Shown: positions 17,659-26,313, counted from the stretch's first letter. The stretch: DNA of 64,000 bases from Flavobacterium sp. GT3R68 (GCF_007109225.1 NZ_VJZK01000002.1:62001-126000); one strand, 5' to 3'. Notes: a model not told the origin generated them from the letters alone. Program-made: numbers and translations.

Positions 17659-18624
17659 TTATCCGTCTATAAAAACGGTTTTAAATTTTTCCATTACTTT
17701 TTGAGGTCCAAATTCTTGCGAATACGCATCCCAATCCGCATTTGGATTCGGGGCAAAATTTTCCAGAATAGCAGTCAGGTCGTTCTTGTCTTTGTATATA
17801 ATGGCCTTATCTCCCAAAATATCGATATGTGATTTTTCTTCAGAATCTGCCCAGGTAATAATAGGTTTATTGGAAACCGAAAATTCTCCAATCGCTATTC
17901 CAAAACTCTCACCTTGTTTTCTGGCGTGGAGATATGCATCACAGGTATTAATGAATTTTGATTTATAGATGTCATCAATATTCGTTGGTAAAAAGATAAC
18001 GTTTAAATAAGGCCTGAAAATGTTTTTGAAAACAAACGAATTGGTCCCCAAAAACACAAAATAGATGTCTTTTCTTTTTCTGGAAATTTGCTTTATTACT
18101 TTTTTTACGAATTTCAAATCAAAGGTTTTATCACCGCCGTGACGCCCAAAAACAATAGCATCTTCCGGAATATTCAATTCTTTGCGAAGGTTCAGATCGG
18201 TTTTCTCCACATGAATCATATGCGGAACGAAAGGCGACTTCCCTCCTGTCATTTCCTCTGAAAGCCATTCGGACACATACGCGTAGACATCACCGTGCGG
18301 CTCATAATATTTAAAAACGGTATGTATGGCTGTTTTACAGTTGGAAACCTCAATGCCGTCTTTTTTTCCTGCCTTTATCGCATAAAAAAGGTCCGCTTTT
18401 TCCTTCTTCACAATTTTCTCCAATTCCTTTGGGTCATTATATCCGATAACTTTGAATCTTTTTTTGAAACGCTCGACAGCCAAATCGAAATTTTGCTTGT
18501 TGTTTTTATTGTAAAGAATAACAGATTCGTTCTTTAAAATCTCTTCATTGAAAAGCGCATAATTATAAACCGCATTCGAGGTGCCGCGATAGGACAATTG
18601 GTTTTCGTGAAAAATGATTTTCAT
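17659..18624 (-). CDS. GT4-like (GT-B fold) glycosyltransferase
   Basis: 321 residues from ATG 18624. It is a GT-B type enzyme with weak resemblance to family 1/4 glycosyltransferases: N-terminal KIIFHENQLSYRGTSNAVYN with the acceptor-side glycine loop, FGRHGGDKTFDLKFVKKV at the start of the donor domain, and a C-terminal DAYLHARKQGESFGIAIGEF segment with the E-x7-E-like pattern of the nucleotide-sugar site. The substrate is unknown. It is convergent with the rhamnosyltransferase-like gene and has its own TATATTTG box. Confidence 0.78.
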   Translation of the reverse strand: MKIIFHENQLSYRGTSNAVYNYALFNEEILKNESVILYNKNNKQNFDLAVERFKKRFKVIGYNDPKELEKIVKKEKADLFYAIKAGKKDGIEVSNCKTAIHTVFKYYEPHGDVYAYVSEWLSEEMTGGKSPFVPHMIHVEKTDLNLRKELNIPEDAIVFGRHGGDKTFDLKFVKKVIKQISRKRKDIYFVFLGTNSFVFKNIFRPYLNVIFLPTNIDDIYKSKFINTCDAYLHARKQGESFGIAIGEFSVSNKPIITWADSEEKSHIDILGDKAIIYKDKNDLTAILENFAPNPNADWDAYSQEFGPQKVMEKFKTVFIDG

Positions 18625-18664
18625 ATTAAAGGGTTTTGAAATTATCAACCAAATTATAGAACGG

Positions 18665-18672
18665 CAAATATA
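18665..18672 (-). promoter_or_regulatory. -7 box of the GT4-like gene
   Basis: CAAATATA reads TATATTTG on the minus strand, upstream of the ATG at 18624 and of the alternative start at 18648. Confidence 0.5.
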
Positions 18673-18731
18673 AACTTTGTTTTTCGGAAATTAATGTCAA
18701 ATCATTATTCAGAGGCTAATTTCATATTTGT

Positions 18732-18739
18732 TATCTTTG
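18732..18739 (+). promoter_or_regulatory. -7 box of tsaC
   Basis: TATCTTTG matches TAnnTTTG. It lies inside the apparent upstream extension of the tsaC frame and so supports the ATG at 18781. Confidence 0.6.
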
Positions 18740-18780
18740 CCCTCGTGTTCGGCACAAAACGAACTTCAATACCAAATATA

Positions 18781-19341
18781 ATGAATCAGGAAATCCATAA
18801 CGCCTACGAAGTCATCAGGGAAGGCGGCATCATTCTCTATCCAACGGATACCGTTTGGGGTATTGGCTGTGACGCCACAAATCCGGAAGCGGTAGCCAAA
18901 ATCTACAAATTGAAACAGCGGGCCGAAACCCAAAGTATGATTGTGCTGATGAATGGCGAAAAAATGATGTACAATGTTTTCAAGGAAATTCCGGAAACAG
19001 CATGGCAAATTATTGATTTATCCGAAAAACCGACGACCCTGATTTTGGATCAGCCGCGTAATGTGGCGCCGAATTTAATCGCAGCCGATAATACTTTAGG
19101 AATCCGAATTGTGAAGGAGCCGTTTTGCTTCAAATTAATGGAAAAGATGAGAAAGCCATTGGTCTCTACATCAGCAAATATATCCGGTCAGCCGACCCCG
19201 AAAAGTTTTAAAGAAATTAGTCCGGAGATTATAAAAGGTGTTGACTATGTTGTAAATTTGCACCACGATAAAATTGGAGGAAACCCATCTACAATTATTA
19301 AATTGACGAATGACAATCAGGTAAAAGTCATTCGGAAATAG
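18781..19341 (+). CDS. tsaC: L-threonylcarbamoyladenylate synthase (Sua5/YciO/YrdC family)
   Basis: 186 residues from ATG 18781. It makes threonylcarbamoyl-AMP from threonine, bicarbonate and ATP for t6A37 modification of ANN-decoding tRNAs. Visible signatures: GGIILYPTDTVWGIGCDATN (nucleotide-binding start), KIYKLKQRAETQSMIVLM (the KxR substrate motif) and PLVSTSANISGQPTP (the SxN motif). The length fits the short single-domain TsaC type. It is the first of several plus-strand genes reaching cca and ctaA. The stop codon is immediately followed by an inverted repeat of the GxxExxY cassette. Confidence 0.93.
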   Translation: MNQEIHNAYEVIREGGIILYPTDTVWGIGCDATNPEAVAKIYKLKQRAETQSMIVLMNGEKMMYNVFKEIPETAWQIIDLSEKPTTLILDQPRNVAPNLIAADNTLGIRIVKEPFCFKLMEKMRKPLVSTSANISGQPTPKSFKEISPEIIKGVDYVVNLHHDKIGGNPSTIIKLTNDNQVKVIRK

Positions 19342-19365
19342 TTTTTACCGCAAATTCGCGAATTA
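19342..19365. repeat. Left inverted repeat of the GxxExxY cassette
   Basis: A 24-base repeat that begins at the base after the tsaC stop codon. Its core is TTACCGCAAATTCGCGAATT, containing the perfect 12-bp palindrome AATTCGCGAATT. Its reverse complement matches 19759-19782 at 23 of 24 positions. Confidence 0.85.
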
Positions 19366-19377
19366 TTTCTAGCTTTT

Positions 19378-19761
19378 ATGGAAGAATATATTTATAAAGA
19401 TGAAAATTACACAATAGTAGGGATTCTATTTGAAGTGCATAAAAATCTCGGAAAAGGTTTTTCTGAAATAGTCTATAAAGATGCTATTGAATATGAATTG
19501 CAACAACAAAACATTTCATATCAACGAGAAAAAGAGTTTTCTGTTAATCATAAAGAGACCACTTTAAAACATAAATTTTATGCAGACTTTGTAGTTTATG
19601 ATAAAATTATTCTCGAAATAAAAACCGTCGATTGTTTCAATAACAGCCATTATAACCAATGTTTAAATTATTTAAAAGTCTCTAAAAACAAATTGGCAAT
19701 ACTTGCTAATTTCAATTTAGTCTCTTTAGAATACAAACGCATCATAAGTTCAAAAAATTAA
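19378..19761 (+). CDS. GxxExxY family protein (PDDEXK-like)
   Basis: 127 residues, the family's usual size. The name motif is visible as GKGFSEIVY (G-x-x-E-x-x-Y), preceded by VGILFEVHKNLG. The PD-(D/E)xK-like nuclease core appears as YADFVVYDKIILEIKTV (Asp...ExK). These proteins are widespread in Bacteroidota and cyanobacteria as lone genes; their activity is unproven, though the fold suggests a nuclease. The gene lies between two near-identical inverted repeats, the right one overlapping its stop codon, and the whole cassette is inserted between tsaC and cca. It is noticeably AT-richer than its neighbours. Confidence 0.92.
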   Translation: MEEYIYKDENYTIVGILFEVHKNLGKGFSEIVYKDAIEYELQQQNISYQREKEFSVNHKETTLKHKFYADFVVYDKIILEIKTVDCFNNSHYNQCLNYLKVSKNKLAILANFNLVSLEYKRIISSKN

Positions 19762-19782
19762 TTTGCGAATTTGCGGTAAAAA
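19759..19782. repeat. Right inverted repeat of the GxxExxY cassette
   Basis: Inverted partner of 19342-19365, with the core AATTTGCGAATTTGCGGTAA and one mismatch. It starts with the TAA stop of the GxxExxY gene and ends 2 bp before the cca ATG. Confidence 0.85.
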
Positions 19783-19784
19783 TT

Positions 19785-21203
19785 ATGAATTACAAATCAG
19801 CCTTACATAATAAAATTTTTGAAGTCATTTCACAAGCCAGCAAAGAGCTGAACATCGAAAGCTACGTCATTGGCGGTTTTGTCAGGGATTTGCTCTTAAA
19901 AAGAGGCAACAAAAAAGATATCGATATTGTTGCTGTCGGCAGCGGAATCGAATTGGCCTTAAAAGTTTCCGAATTGCTTCCCAAAAAACCAAAAGTACAG
20001 GTTTTCAAAACGTATGGAACAGCAATGTTGCGTTTTGAAGATACCGAAATCGAGTTTGTAGGAGCCCGAAAAGAATCGTATCATTTCGAAAGCCGGAATC
20101 CGGTAGTTGAAAACGGAACTTTGGAAGACGACCAGAATCGCAGGGATTTCACCATCAATGCGTTGGCGTTATCATTAAATCCGAACAATTTTGGCGATTT
20201 GTCCGATCCTTTTAACGGACTTGCCGATTTGGAAAATAAAATTATCAAAACCCCGCTTGACCCCGATATTACGTATTCGGATGATCCGTTACGAATGATG
20301 CGCGCCATCCGTTTTGCGAATCAGCTGCATTTTGAAATTGATCAAAAATCACTGGACTCGATTGCAAAAAACAAGGAAAGGATTAATATTATTTCCGGAG
20401 AACGTATTGTGGATGAACTGAATAAAATCCTTTTGACCGAAACCCCCTCCGTTGGATTTTTGCTGTTGTACAAAACCGGTCTTTTAGACATTATCCTGCC
20501 CGAATTGACTGCCTTGAATCAGGTCGAAGAAATTGAAGGACATACCCATAAAAACAACTTCTATCATACTTTGGAAGTAGTTGACAATATTTCTCCAAAT
20601 ACTAATGATGTCTGGCTTCGATGGGCCGCATTGTTGCACGATATCGGGAAAGCACCGACCAAGCGTTTTAACAAAAAGCAAGGCTGGACTTTTCACGGAC
20701 ACGAGTTTCTAGGTGGTAAAATGGCGAAAAAAATATTCGAACGCCTGCACATGCCTTTGAACCAAAAAATGAAATTTGTACAAAAAATGGTCACGATGAG
20801 TTCCCGTCCGATTGTATTATCTCAGGATACGGTTACGGATTCTGCTGTGCGTCGTTTGGTGTTTGACGCCGGAGAGGATGTGGAAGATCTAATGACATTA
20901 TGTGAAGCGGATATTACCACTAAAAACCCGACTAAATTCAAGAAATACCATCAGAATTTTGAAATCGTCCGCAAGAAAATCGTGGAAGTTGAAGAGCGTG
21001 ATCAGGTCCGTAATTTTCAGCCGCCTATTACCGGCGAGGAAATCATGGAAATCTTTAACCTGAAGCCATCCCGTGAAATCGGTGTACTGAAAGAAGCTAT
21101 TAAAGAAGCAATTTTAGAAGGCGAAATCCCGAATGAGTATGATGCCGCGTATGAATTTATGATGAAAAGAGCCGGTAAACTAGGGCTCACAAGTGTAAAG
21201 TAA
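19785..21203 (+). CDS. cca: CCA tRNA nucleotidyltransferase with HD domain
   Basis: 472 residues. It adds or repairs the 3'-CCA end of tRNAs. The class II nucleotidyltransferase core is at the N-terminus: YVIGGFVRDLLLKRGNKKDI with GG at 30-31 and the metal pair in DID (45-47), followed by the RRDFTINALAL motif and the DPLRMMRAIRFANQL block. A C-terminal HD phosphohydrolase domain is shown by LRWAALLHDIGKAPTKRF. The tRNAs in this window carry no encoded CCA, consistent with the need for this enzyme. The start lies 2 bp beyond the GxxExxY cassette. Confidence 0.95.
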   Translation: MNYKSALHNKIFEVISQASKELNIESYVIGGFVRDLLLKRGNKKDIDIVAVGSGIELALKVSELLPKKPKVQVFKTYGTAMLRFEDTEIEFVGARKESYHFESRNPVVENGTLEDDQNRRDFTINALALSLNPNNFGDLSDPFNGLADLENKIIKTPLDPDITYSDDPLRMMRAIRFANQLHFEIDQKSLDSIAKNKERINIISGERIVDELNKILLTETPSVGFLLLYKTGLLDIILPELTALNQVEEIEGHTHKNNFYHTLEVVDNISPNTNDVWLRWAALLHDIGKAPTKRFNKKQGWTFHGHEFLGGKMAKKIFERLHMPLNQKMKFVQKMVTMSSRPIVLSQDTVTDSAVRRLVFDAGEDVEDLMTLCEADITTKNPTKFKKYHQNFEIVRKKIVEVEERDQVRNFQPPITGEEIMEIFNLKPSREIGVLKEAIKEAILEGEIPNEYDAAYEFMMKRAGKLGLTSVK

Positions 21204-21215
21204 ACTATTCTTCAC

Positions 21216-22238
21216 GTGATGAAAAAAGATAAATCTGTAATTATTTGGTTGCTATCCGGTTGTGTTTTATTGTTTATGATGGTTGTTGTGGGTGGAATTA
21301 CCCGATTGACCAACTCCGGGCTTTCGATGACCGACTGGCATTTGGTTACCGATACGTTCCCTCCCTTAACAGATGCAAAATGGGAAAAAGCTTTTGAACA
21401 ATATAAAAAGTTTCCAGAATATCAAAAAATCAACATCCATAATGATTTTACGTTAAGTGATTATAAATTCATATACTTCTGGGAATGGTTTCACCGTTTC
21501 ATCGGAAGAATCATCGGATTGGTATTTGTAGTTCCTTTTGTCTATTTCCTTATTAAGAAAAGACTTTCTGCAGCTACGATTAAAAAGTGCGCCATCTTAT
21601 TGGGAATGGGCGCTTTTCAGGGATTTTTAGGATGGTTTATGGTTAGAAGCGGACTGATTGACAATCCGGATGTGAGCCATTTCAGATTATCATTGCATTT
21701 GACTTTTGCGTTTATCACCTTTGCTTACACCCTTTGGGTTGCGTTGGACCTGATTTATCCGGAAAGAGTTGCCATAGAAAATTCATTACGCACCATTGCA
21801 AGGGTTTCATTGGTATTTTTATTGATACAGATTATTTACGGAGGGTTTGTTGCGGGTTTAAATGCCGGTTTAATCCACAATCATTGGCCCTTGATGAGCG
21901 ATGGTCAATTTATCCATGAAAGCGTATTCCTCGAGCAGGATAATTGGTTTTTAAGCTTCACAGAAGGCAAAAGTGGTGTCCAGTTTATCCATAGAACATT
22001 AGCCTATGTGGTTGTAGGATTTATTGCTTACTTATATTTTAAAAGCCGAGAATTCACTTTGACGAAAGTACAAAAGAACGGAATCCACATCCTTTTGGCA
22101 TTGGTGTTTGTTCAGTTTATTTTAGGGGTTTTCACCTTGTTGTACGGCGTTCCGTTGTGGTTGGGATTAGCGCATCAGATTAGTGCTTTCTTTCTACTAT
22201 CAGCAATGACTTTCAATCTGCACCGATTATCAAAATAA
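21216..22238 (+). CDS. ctaA: Heme A synthase (COX15/CtaA family)
   Basis: 340 residues with about eight membrane helices. It oxidises the C8 methyl of heme O to make heme A for cytochrome c oxidases. Family marks: VVVGGITRLTNSGLSMTDWH in the first helix-loop, FIYFWEWFHRFIGRIIGLVF with a heme-ligand His, the mid-protein GFVAGLNAGLIHNHWPLMSD loop, and FIHRTLAYVVVG and LAHQISAFFLL with the C-terminal His pair. It starts 12 bp after cca. The window shows no cytochrome oxidase genes, so its partners lie elsewhere. Confidence 0.95.
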   Translation: MMKKDKSVIIWLLSGCVLLFMMVVVGGITRLTNSGLSMTDWHLVTDTFPPLTDAKWEKAFEQYKKFPEYQKINIHNDFTLSDYKFIYFWEWFHRFIGRIIGLVFVVPFVYFLIKKRLSAATIKKCAILLGMGAFQGFLGWFMVRSGLIDNPDVSHFRLSLHLTFAFITFAYTLWVALDLIYPERVAIENSLRTIARVSLVFLLIQIIYGGFVAGLNAGLIHNHWPLMSDGQFIHESVFLEQDNWFLSFTEGKSGVQFIHRTLAYVVVGFIAYLYFKSREFTLTKVQKNGIHILLALVFVQFILGVFTLLYGVPLWLGLAHQISAFFLLSAMTFNLHRLSK

Positions 22239-22292
22239 TCACTATTTTTACAAAAGACTATATTGTCGCATTTCCTTGTTCCAAGAACCTAA

Positions 22293-23066
22293 ATGTCTAA
22301 ACTTGCGGCTTCCGACAAATTTGTCGATTTATCAGATTATGGACGTCCATTAGCAATTTTATTTGCCAACCAATTAAAAAATACGCGGGTCACTCCTATT
22401 CATGTAACCTTTCTTTTTGGAATTTCGGGACTGATTGCACTCTACTGTATTTTACAAAATCACTACTTTTCGGCAGGCTTTTTTATCATATTAAAATCGA
22501 TTATTGATGGTGCCGATGGAGAGCTGGCCCGAGTGAAAAACACACCTTCTTACACCGGGAGATACCTTGACAGTATTTTTGATATCATTCTCAATTTTTT
22601 GTTTTTGATGGCAATCTGTTATGTTTCGAAAACCTCTTTTTATATTACCCTATTTGCATTTTTCTGTATTCAGCTGCAGGGAACTTTGTATAATTATTAC
22701 TATGTTATTTTAAGAAATAAATCTGTCGGAGGAGATTCTACCAGTAAAATTTTTGAGTACAAATCGCCCAAAGCATTGCCTGGAGAAAGTCAAAAATCAG
22801 TTGATTTTTTGTTTAAAATTTACACGATTGTTTATGGGGGTTTTGACAAAATAATTCACACTTTGGACAACGATGCCTACAAAGTAAAAACATTTCCAAA
22901 TTGGTTTATGACATTACTTTCGATGTACGGATTGGGATTCCAATTATTGATTATCGCCGTCATGTTACCGATGAATTGGATTGAATACATCATTCCTTTT
23001 TTTATTGGATACTCCGTCCTCATTTTTGTTTTGATTGCCATCAGAAAGACGGTAATTAAGGCTTAA
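22293..23066 (+). CDS. CDP-alcohol phosphatidyltransferase family protein
   Basis: 257 residues, about six membrane helices. The full catalytic signature D-G-x2-A-R-x8-G-x3-D-x3-D is present: DGELARVKNTPSYTGRYLD followed by SIFD. Members displace CMP from a CDP-alcohol (CDP-diacylglycerol, CDP-inositol and others) to make phospholipids or related polar lipids. The loop between helices is unusually long (residues about 150-185, with SVGGDSTSKIFEYKSPKALP), so a non-standard substrate is possible. It follows ctaA on the same strand after 54 bp. Confidence 0.9.
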   Translation: MSKLAASDKFVDLSDYGRPLAILFANQLKNTRVTPIHVTFLFGISGLIALYCILQNHYFSAGFFIILKSIIDGADGELARVKNTPSYTGRYLDSIFDIILNFLFLMAICYVSKTSFYITLFAFFCIQLQGTLYNYYYVILRNKSVGGDSTSKIFEYKSPKALPGESQKSVDFLFKIYTIVYGGFDKIIHTLDNDAYKVKTFPNWFMTLLSMYGLGFQLLIIAVMLPMNWIEYIIPFFIGYSVLIFVLIAIRKTVIKA

Positions 23067-23159
23067 AAGTACCATAGAGATAATCTATGCAGTCTGCTTA
23101 AAAACTTAAATACGAATCACTTAAGACAATCTATGTAATTCATTAATTCAATTATAAAA

Positions 23160-23915
23160 TTATCCAATCCAAGTCTTGAAATCAGACACTTTTTCCCTGC
23201 TTACGATAACCTCATCGTCGTTATAAGACGGCAAAATCACCTTCAATCGGGAGTTGCTGTACAAAACAATTTCCTTAATCGCCTTCAGCGGAATGAGGAA
23301 TTTACGGCTTACGCGGAAGAAATCTTTCGGGTCCATTTCCTGTTCCAAAACTTCCAGAGTGCTTTCGATTAAGTAATTTCGGTTGTCAAAAGTATGAATA
23401 TAAGTGCCCTTATTTTCGCTAAAAAAACATTCGATTTCATCGGTCTGAATCACTTTTAAATGCTGCCCTATCTTTACCGTAAATCGCTTTTTATAATTTT
23501 TCTCAAATGGGTTCGAAAGCATTTTTTTGATCTGGTCAAAATCCAACTGAAGGGATTCCTGTTTTGGCAAACGGGCTTTAAATTTGTTTATCGAAATTTC
23601 CAAATCATCCTCATCAATCGGTTTCAAAAGATAATCAATGCTGTTCAGTTTGAAAGCACGCAATGCATATTCATCATATGCGGTTGTGAAAATTACGGCA
23701 CTTTTTATTTCGATTTTATCGAATATTTCAAATGATAATCCATCAGATAATTGGATGTCCAAAAAGATCAGATCGGGATGTTCATTTTTAGAAAACCAGT
23801 CCAAAGATTCTTCGACAGAATGAAGCATCACTTCCACTTCAATATTCAGTTTTTCGAGTTTTCTCTGCAACAGTCTTGCCGCTGGTTTTTCGTCTTCGAT
23901 TATAATCGTGGTCAT
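23160..23915 (-). CDS. LytTR-family response regulator
   Basis: 251 residues from ATG 23915; the upstream extension to 23963 overlaps the preceding gene. The N-terminal receiver has the acidic pair E7/D8, phospho-acceptor D53 in LIFLDIQLSDG, the Thr of VIFTTAYDEYA and the Lys of YLLKPIDEDD. The C-terminal LytTR DNA-binding domain is clear: RFTVKIGQHLKVIQTDEIEC, then FFRVSRKFLIPLKAIKEIV. It is the last gene of the minus-strand run that starts with the LytS-like kinase::2TM gene and is its probable partner. LytTR proteins bind pairs of 9-bp direct repeats; two such sites are found upstream of the neighbouring TonB receptor and TPR-like genes. Confidence 0.93.
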   Translation of the reverse strand: MTTIIIEDEKPAARLLQRKLEKLNIEVEVMLHSVEESLDWFSKNEHPDLIFLDIQLSDGLSFEIFDKIEIKSAVIFTTAYDEYALRAFKLNSIDYLLKPIDEDDLEISINKFKARLPKQESLQLDFDQIKKMLSNPFEKNYKKRFTVKIGQHLKVIQTDEIECFFSENKGTYIHTFDNRNYLIESTLEVLEQEMDPKDFFRVSRKFLIPLKAIKEIVLYSNSRLKVILPSYNDDEVIVSREKVSDFKTWIG

Positions 23916-23955
23916 GGTTATTTTGATTTTTGGTTGCGGATGAAGTTTTATATTC

Positions 23956-25518
23956 TTAATCAAATACGTTTTTTTCTAACGTAGGCCAGATTTTTTTCAG
24001 ATTGATTTTTGGCTTGCGACAAATGTATACCGGAATATTGTTCTCTTCGTCGATCGCATATTTATGGGTAATCATTTTAATCAGTATACGTTCTTCAAAT
24101 ACCTTATCAACAGATTCTTTTTCGTTACCAATACTGATGCAAATTGCATTATCGGTCTTTCCAGGTCCCCAGGTCCAAAAACTCCCGTGGGCACAAACTG
24201 GGTCGGGAAGCTGATAATTTTCCCCTAAAATCTTTATTGCGCCGGCTTCACCATAATTTTCGGCCCAGATCATGCAATGTTTTTTATCGTCATCCGGTAA
24301 AGATTGGTATAAACTATCCACTAACTTCACTTGCTCGTCCCATCCAAACATATCCGCATAATCATCATTAAGTTCGATGCGGCCATTTTTATCCGATTTT
24401 AAATCGGCAAATTCAACATACGACTCAATCGGTAAGACAGGAATTGCCTCAGGCAGAAAAGGCATCGCAATCAGCAAAACAGCAATTACCGCATAATTCC
24501 AATTCGGTTTAGTTTGCAGCCATTTTTCAATTTTAACCGCTCCTGCGGCAAATAACACGGGATAAATAGCGAAGAAGTAATAGCTTTTAGATTGCATGAT
24601 CCACATAAGTGCAAATATGACCAACGTGGTGATGCCAATGGATTTGTATTTTTTTAAATCCTCATCCCTGAAATATGCTATCAATCCGATCATACTTAGG
24701 ATAAAAGTAAAAGGATGCTTTATTTGGTCTATAACAAAATCATAAGGCCCAATTTCGTCCAACTGGCTTTCTTTCAGCTTTTGCAAATGCATGAACAGTG
24801 GAAAATGATGTTGATATTGCCAGAGGATATTCGGCAGGAAAATCACAAAGGCAATTGATACGGAAATATAAAGCCATTTATTCTTATAAACTGATGCTTT
24901 TTCATAGGATAATAATCCGGCTGCAATTCCGATTCCCCAGACTAGGATCGTGTATTTGTTCATCAGGCCCAAACCGGCTGCAATACCAAGAAAGACAAGA
25001 AATTTCGCGTGTTTGGTTTTGAAGTATTTTATTAAAAAGTAAAAACCCAAAGTCCAGAAAAACTGATCAAAAGCCACGGGTTGAAACAGCGTGTGGTTCC
25101 GAAAAAACGGAAGAAATGCTATTACAGCCACGCCTGCCAATAAAATTGCTTTGCCTTTGCCTCCTAATTCCTTTGCAATCAGACAACAAATCCAAAGAAC
25201 ACCAAGTCCTGCCAAAGTCGAAAAAAAACGAACACCCGATAATGAATATCCAAAAAACAGATGAGCGATTTTGCCGATTAAGGCTATAAACGGTGGGAAT
25301 TCAAAATAACCCCAACTTAAATGTTCGCTTGTTGATAAATGAAGCAACTCATCGCGGTGAAAGCCATAATTTCGGTTTCCTATTAAATGGATTGCAAGTT
25401 TAACAAGGAGTAGTATACCAACGAGCGGATAATATTTTTTCAAGTGAGAGTGTTTTTTATTAATTTTTGATTTTGTACACAAAAATAGATGGTTTTTTAA
25501 ACTAATCCTTACAAACAT
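23956..25518 (-). CDS. GT39/PMT-like membrane glycosyltransferase (ArnT-type)
   Basis: 520 residues, about 11 membrane helices in the first 380 residues and a soluble C-terminal domain. The first periplasmic loop carries the GT39 pattern GFHRDELLHL with the Asp-Glu pair, then GYFEFPPFIALIGKI, as in dolichyl-phosphate-mannose mannosyltransferases and ArnT, which use lipid-linked sugars on the periplasmic side. The acceptor is unknown. Reading begins at the only upstream Met; a later non-ATG start is possible. It sits inside the 2TM/LytTR run. Confidence 0.82.
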   Translation of the reverse strand: MFVRISLKNHLFLCTKSKINKKHSHLKKYYPLVGILLLVKLAIHLIGNRNYGFHRDELLHLSTSEHLSWGYFEFPPFIALIGKIAHLFFGYSLSGVRFFSTLAGLGVLWICCLIAKELGGKGKAILLAGVAVIAFLPFFRNHTLFQPVAFDQFFWTLGFYFLIKYFKTKHAKFLVFLGIAAGLGLMNKYTILVWGIGIAAGLLSYEKASVYKNKWLYISVSIAFVIFLPNILWQYQHHFPLFMHLQKLKESQLDEIGPYDFVIDQIKHPFTFILSMIGLIAYFRDEDLKKYKSIGITTLVIFALMWIMQSKSYYFFAIYPVLFAAGAVKIEKWLQTKPNWNYAVIAVLLIAMPFLPEAIPVLPIESYVEFADLKSDKNGRIELNDDYADMFGWDEQVKLVDSLYQSLPDDDKKHCMIWAENYGEAGAIKILGENYQLPDPVCAHGSFWTWGPGKTDNAICISIGNEKESVDKVFEERILIKMITHKYAIDEENNIPVYICRKPKINLKKIWPTLEKNVFD

Positions 25519-25538
25519 ACATTGTCTTTTAACAATTT

Positions 25539-25895
25539 TCAGCGTATAAGGATACCAATTATTCCCATTTGTTGTCTTTCTCCTTGTCCATGAATTCTTT
25601 TATTTTGCGCTCTTCCCAATTGCTTCCAAAAAAAAAAAATATGACCAAAAACACTCAATCCATGTGCTGCTAATCCAATACCCCAGAAAAAGGCGGTAAA
25701 GAAATTTTCCATTTTGAAATAACTCTCCCCTGGATCCAGATTATTAATATTTACAAACACAATAAAAATATTAACACATAAATAGACGATTAAATGGGTA
25801 TAAAACCCTTTCAGTCTTTTTACTTTTCTTTCTGCTGCGGCATATTTATCTTCGGGTTGATGTTCATCAAAATCCGATTTATATCTTCTTCCCAT
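25539..25895 (-). CDS. 2TM-domain protein, C-terminus altered by a homopolymer frameshift
   Basis: 118 residues as read. The N-terminal part AAERKVKRLKGFYTHLIVYL and the two helices match the 2TM domain family and its paralogue at 25966. After HIFFF the frame departs from the family: the adjacent frame reads GSNWEERKIKEFMDKEKDNK, WE and a stop at 25559, which is the conserved 2TM tail. The switch occurs at a run of 12 A (25628-25639, T12 on the coding strand); 11 would restore the full protein. So this is either a sequence-length error, a slippage/phase-variable site, or a recent mutation. The 2TM function is unknown. Confidence 0.82.
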   Translation of the reverse strand: MGRRYKSDFDEHQPEDKYAAAERKVKRLKGFYTHLIVYLCVNIFIVFVNINNLDPGESYFKMENFFTAFFWGIGLAAHGLSVFGHIFFFWKQLGRAQNKRIHGQGERQQMGIIGILIR

Positions 25896-25965
25896 TTTGT
25901 CAATTATTAAGTGATATTAATTTAAAACTGTAACCGTAAGATTCTTAATTTTAAATCCAATTTCA

Positions 25966-26313
25966 TTATTTCCAAGAATCTTTCTCTATGGTTTCTTTTT
26001 CCATAAATTCCTTCATTTTACGCTCTTCCCAATCTCTTCCAAAAAAATACAAATTCCCGAACACACTCAATCCATTTATTAAAAGTCCAATTCCCCAGAA
26101 AAATGCAGTATAGAAATTTTCCATTTTAAAATAACTTTCTCCTGGTGCTAAATCATCAAAATTTATAAATACAATAATGATATTAACACACAAATAGATC
26201 ACTAAATGTGTATAAAATCCTTTCAGTCTTTTTACTTTTCTTTCTGCTGCTTCATATGCATTCTCGGGTTGATATTGGTATTTATCAAAATCCCAGCTTT
26301 GTCTGTTTCTCAT
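25966..26313 (-). CDS. 2TM-domain protein
   Basis: 115 residues. A charged N-terminal helix (AAERKVKRLKGFYTHLVIYL) leads into two membrane helices linked by a short loop (about residues 35-52 and 68-88), then the conserved tail RDWEERKMKEFMEKE and a terminal Trp-Lys. This is the 2TM domain common in Flavobacteriia, of unknown function and often near or fused to LytS-type kinases. It is very similar to the next gene downstream (25539-25895), pointing to a recent tandem duplication. Confidence 0.88.
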   Translation of the reverse strand: MRNRQSWDFDKYQYQPENAYEAAERKVKRLKGFYTHLVIYLCVNIIIVFINFDDLAPGESYFKMENFYTAFFWGIGLLINGLSVFGNLYFFGRDWEERKMKEFMEKETIEKDSWK

